NCBI GenBank assembly: GCA_009731375.1
Contig: BJOX01000336.1
Location: 341,112-363,329 of the forward strand
Direction: 5' to 3'
Length of the DNA: 22,218 bases
From: Paulinella micropora
Taxonomy: Eukaryota; Cercozoa; Imbricatea; Euglyphida
Numbering within the stretch: position 1 is the stretch's first letter; each line of letters starts with the position of its first letter. Below, in pieces: positions 1-22,218 of this stretch. Under the pieces are notes generated by a model. The model saw nothing but the letters and a program-made list of their open reading frames with translations. It ran no database searches and was not told the DNA's origin. The translations under genes were made by a program, and so were the position numbers.

Positions 1-1110
<1,110 letters not shown>

Positions 1111-1114
1111 GTAG

Positions 1115-1196
1115 GTGGGTACCCTTACTCAGGTGATAGTGAGAACGAATTTGTGTACTATGAAGATCTAAGGAATGAGAAACTGTCTGAGCTTTG
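1115..1196 (+). CDS. Unidentified plus-strand gene, penultimate exon
   Basis: 82 nt between the acceptor ctgtag and the donor GTAACT, only one open frame. Encodes GYPYSGDSENEFVYYEDLRN then EKLSEL, ending in phase 2. Acidic and tyrosine-rich; family not recognised. It sits directly after an (ATCT)n tract, like the exons of the main gene. A possible earlier exon at 911-945 ([11 protein letters not shown], acceptor ctag) is too weak to list. Confidence 0.6.
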
Positions 1197-1209
1197 GTAA
1201 CTTGTGACT

Positions 1210-1500
1210 TCTTCATACATACATACATACATACATACATACATACATGCATATATACATACACACATGCATGCATACATACATGCATGCATGCATACAT
1301 ACATACATACATACATACATACATACATACACACATATATACATACATACATGAATACATACATACATACACACATACATACATACATACATACATACAT
1401 ACATACATACATACATACATACATGCATACATGCATGCATACATACATGCATTCATACATACATTCATACATACATGCATACATCATGTTACATACATGC
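1210..1500. repeat. (CATA)n microsatellite in an intron of the plus-strand gene
   Basis: CATA/CATG repeats with local CACA variants between the two plus-strand exons. Long tetranucleotide ORFs on both strands here are low-complexity artefacts. Confidence 0.85.
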
Positions 1501-1530
1501 AATGATATACGTGTATATTGTTTACTTCAG

Positions 1531-1570
1531 GAAACACACGTGGTATCCAGAAATGTACCCTTGGTATTAG
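1531..1570 (+). CDS. Unidentified plus-strand gene, last exon
   Basis: Acceptor tacttcag at 1523-1530. The phase-2 end of the previous exon gives a split Trp, then KHTWYPEMYPWY and TAG at 1568-1570. An aromatic C-terminal tail. If right, this gene converges on the main gene with about 3.5 kb between stops. A rival reading in another frame (ETHVVSRNVPLVLAHSKI, donor GTATGG at 1596) is open but out of phase. Confidence 0.5.
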
Positions 1571-2740
<1,170 letters not shown>

Positions 2741-3247
2741 CTAAAATGCTACTGGCGTGCAGCGATGCAGATATTGCTGTTCTTCTCTGTACCTTTTCTT
2801 TCTTAGCAGATAGACATCTTTGTTGGTTCTTGTCATCTGCCTCTTCTTCTTTCTGTTCGCTCTTTCTTCCCAAGCCTTCTTCTCTTCCTTTGTGAGATCT
2901 TTCCAGTTGGCTGGTTTGTCTGTCGGTGACTTTTGTTCTGGTGGTGTTCAGCTATCTCTCTGTCTCTGTTGTCGTGGTTGTCCTGTTTTGTCTTCTTCGT
3001 CTGATCCATCTGGTGTGTCCACCTCGTGTGGTTCTCTCGGTTCTTCCATTTCTTCTGCTTTTCTCATCCTGTCTCTATCAAAACCATATTTCGTCTTTGT
3101 CGCTTTATGGTCTTTAAAAGCATCATGGAACATGTCCCCGAGAGTGGTGCTAATACCATAGGCATACTCCTCTATCTGATAATAGCAACTTTGCAAATCC
3201 TTTTTGTTTCCGCTAAACATCGGTGTGTGAGACATCAACTGTCTCAT
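2741..3247 (-). pseudogene. Lysine/glutamate-rich ORF interrupted by one in-frame TGA
   Basis: From ATG at 3245-3247 the frame is open for 99 codons to TGA at 2948-2950, then stays open in the same frame for 68 more codons to TAG at 2741-2743. First part: GNKKDLQSCYYQIEEYAYG, then KYGFDRDRMRKAEEMEEPRE and an acidic stretch. Second part: DKPANWKDLTKEEKKAWEER then ANRKKKRQMTRTNKDVYLLR. Composition looks protein-like on both sides of the TGA, so a CGA to TGA change is likely. Family not recognised; it could be a transposon or retroelement remnant, or part of a spliced gene. No splice sites around the TGA convinced me. Confidence 0.45.
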
Positions 3248-3363
3248 AACCGTTTATTAGGTAATTACCCGGTCACTCACAGACCTAATACCTTTACACT
3301 CCGGTTTGCTGAGAGACTCCGTTAGAAGCCACGATGCCAATCTACATTTTTAATCCGCAAGTA

Positions 3364-3634
3364 TTGCTGTTGACATTCAAGACAACAAAAAAAATTGATT
3401 TTTCTGTTTTGGTTGGAATTTCAGTTTTGGTTGGAATTTTGATTTTGGGTGAAAAATTGAATTTTTCAAATTAACTGCTATATTCGTCCGCAAAATATCG
3501 TAAATTTTCGCGAAATGTTACCGTTAAATTTGAAAATTTGAATTTTTGTCACAAAAATGAAAAACTGTCACAAAAATGAAAATCTGACACAAAAATGAAA
3601 AACTAATTTTTGTTGTCTTGAATGTCAACAGCAA
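3364..3634. mobile_element. 271-bp MITE with 28-bp perfect TIRs and TA duplication
   Basis: Left arm 3364-3391 starts TTGCTGTTGACATTCAAGAC; right arm 3607-3634 is its exact reverse complement. Each side is flanked by TA (3362-3363 and 3635-3636), as expected for Tc1/mariner-type insertion. The interior is AT-rich with short direct repeats (GTTTTGGTTGGAATTT twice, CACAAAAATGAAAA three times) and no ORF. Superfamily placement is inference from the TA alone. Confidence 0.8.
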
Positions 3635-3636
3635 TA

Positions 3637-4624
3637 GATCAGTAGCAGAACTGATAAACTCCAAGGTAATAACGAAACTGAAAATTTTCAAGTTTTGAAG
3701 TTATAAAGCCTACTCCGCACGACCGTGTAATTATTACACAATTGTTACTGTCCAATCCTGAATGCCAATATAGACCGTTACGTCTGTTATTAATACCCTT
3801 ATTGACTAGAAAAACACGGTCATTCAACTATACGAATAAACTAGTTACTGTTACCACAAAGTAATCACTAATAGTAAACGTACTGAGTTATCCTACCAAC
3901 GGTTCAACATGCTCAATAATCGGCTTGAACAGAAATGATATTATTACCAGGCTCAAATACTAACTAACTAGCTCTTACACTTGACTCTTGAAGTCACGTG
4001 AGTCCAAATAATGCCGGACTAGCTCAGAGTCCAAATAATAACTAAATCATAAGTATGATCATCACGGTAATGATTCATGTAACTCGATTTTATTAAATAG
4101 CAAAATGCTTAATCAGAAAACATGAAAGATCAAAGGACCGATCGTTCGACCCTCGCTCCCTTTCTTGCTCAAAGACAATCGTATGCCTTTTGTGAGAATT
4201 GCTGTGCTCGCTTCCGAGAAGCGGTTTCAGTGGTATGCCACTACGTAGGAATCGGCACTATCATCGGCACGGTATGCCGTCAGCCAATACTTTTTCACAG
4301 AAGCGTAACCCGGCCCGGCCGGTTCAATACAGTAGCAGATTGTCGGCAAAAATACGTAAATAGCGTAAAAATTGTAAAAAATAAGTTGGAAAAAGACTTG
4401 AAAAGATATAAAATAGATGTGCATTAGGTCAACTGAACTTGAACGTAAGCATATAGGTAGTGGTAATAATACTATAGTACAAAAAATAATAATAATAATA
4501 GCGAGGATAATAATAATAATGATAATGAAAAAATAATAATAATACTAGGCTAATACTAATAATAATAATAATGATAATGAAAAAATAATAAAAATAATCA
4601 TAATAATAACTTGATAACAATAAT

Positions 4625-4664
<40 letters not shown>

Positions 4665-4759
4665 TTAATAATAATAATAATTTCGTAAAAGTAAAATAAA
4701 ATATGAGGGAAGAGGAACATCCCAGTAAAGAACATACAGGGTAACTATGGTTAAGGAAA

Positions 4760-4832
<73 letters not shown>

Positions 4833-5046
4833 NNNNNNNNNNGAAATAGTAGAAAGTCCCACAATCGTATCGCCACGCGGTCGCCGAAAGACTTCCATCT
4901 TGCTCCAACGTAGCATTCGCTCGACTCCAACAAATCGCCAGTTGAGTGGCTAAATATTAACTAGCTCTTACACGCCGCCCTTTTCCCTTCCATCTTCACG
5001 AAAGGAAAATATTCTTCAAGATGGTGATTGAAAGTTGATACTCAAC
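3637..5046. other. Intergenic spacer beyond the main gene's stop
   Basis: 3637-4430 is unique sequence with no recognised gene; a 101-codon plus ORF at 4122-4427 has no recognisable motif. 4482-4680 is AAT-rich, 4761-4832 poly-A, 4833-4842 Ns. TAACTAGCTCTTACAC occurs at both about 3965 and 4957. 5047 downward is presumably the 3' UTR of the beta-propeller gene. Confidence 0.5.
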
Positions 5047-22050
<17,004 letters not shown>

Positions 22051-22081
22051 CTATAGATAGATAGATAGATAGATAGATAGA

Positions 22082-22218
22082 TGAAATATCGACTAATGTC
22101 AGAAAAAAGGAGCTTCTGATTTCGTCAACCAGGAAGTCTGTGGGTAAAGTATTAACCCGATGCCCAGCTAAGCCGTGATGTTTGCACGGAAGGGACTGAT
22201 ACAGGCAATACCAAAGCT
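22082..22218 (-). mobile_element. Interspersed repeat R, copy 3, cut by window end
   Basis: The first 137 bases match copy 2 closely (TGAAATATCGACTAATGTCA...). It again starts directly after a GATA tract, this time upstream of exon 1. Confidence 0.65.

Noticed and set aside
4122-4427. 101-codon plus-strand ORF
   Set aside because: No recognisable motif, repeat or splice context; the length is possible by chance in unique sequence.

Overview
This is a eukaryotic nuclear scaffold fragment. It has tiny GT-AG exons, very long introns packed with microsatellites (GATA, CATA, GA, AAT), tRNA-derived SINE-like elements with trinucleotide tails, MITE-like foldbacks and seven assembly gaps of Ns (1777-2132, 4833-4842, 9193-9202, 11309-11476, 13072-13081, 15022-15843, 17050-17059). 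Nothing in it is bacterial. I cannot name the lineage: an intron-rich alga or other protist, or an invertebrate, would all fit.

Main gene: almost the whole window from 22050 down to 5047 is one minus-strand gene. I rebuilt it by hand as 21 exons of 30-106 nt. All 20 junctions are GT-AG, all phases agree, and the joined frame is open for 410 codons to a TAA at 5047-5049. About 1.2 kb of 17 kb is coding. The protein looks like a YVTN/lactonase-type beta-propeller, with blade-like motifs such as GGGLFVIDV, NGKYVHVTDRIQNDVEVF, DLLDRTPDGKYLVVALRG and GKLVDVLRSTNTVDTV. The N-terminus lies beyond the right edge. Molecular function is unknown.

The most striking pattern is in the introns. At least 12 exons are accompanied by partial, decayed copies of themselves. 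Copies of an exon's 5' half plus acceptor always lie upstream of the exon (exons 3, 6, 8, 10, 11, 15, 20, 21). Copies of the 3' half plus donor always lie downstream (exons 5, 6, 13, 17, 19). I count roughly 50 copies and no exception. Tandem duplication across splice junctions explains this, and it appears to be how these introns grew. Exon 6 is flanked by both kinds of array (7 and 10 copies).

Layout: 1-1110 GATA/ATCT tracts; 1115-1570 last two exons of an unidentified plus-strand gene, convergent with the main gene; 1571-5046 intergenic, with poly-A and a gap, an ORF interrupted by one TGA (2741-3247, minus) and a 271-bp MITE with TA target duplication (3364-3634); 5047-22050 the main gene, whose introns also hold SINE-like repeats (9501-10478), other retroposon-like repeats with (AAT)n or (TCTA)n tails (14291-16031, 19525-20674) and foldback elements (7595-7812, 13574-13636, 16383-17048); 22082-22218 a further partial copy of the (TCTA)n-tailed repeat.
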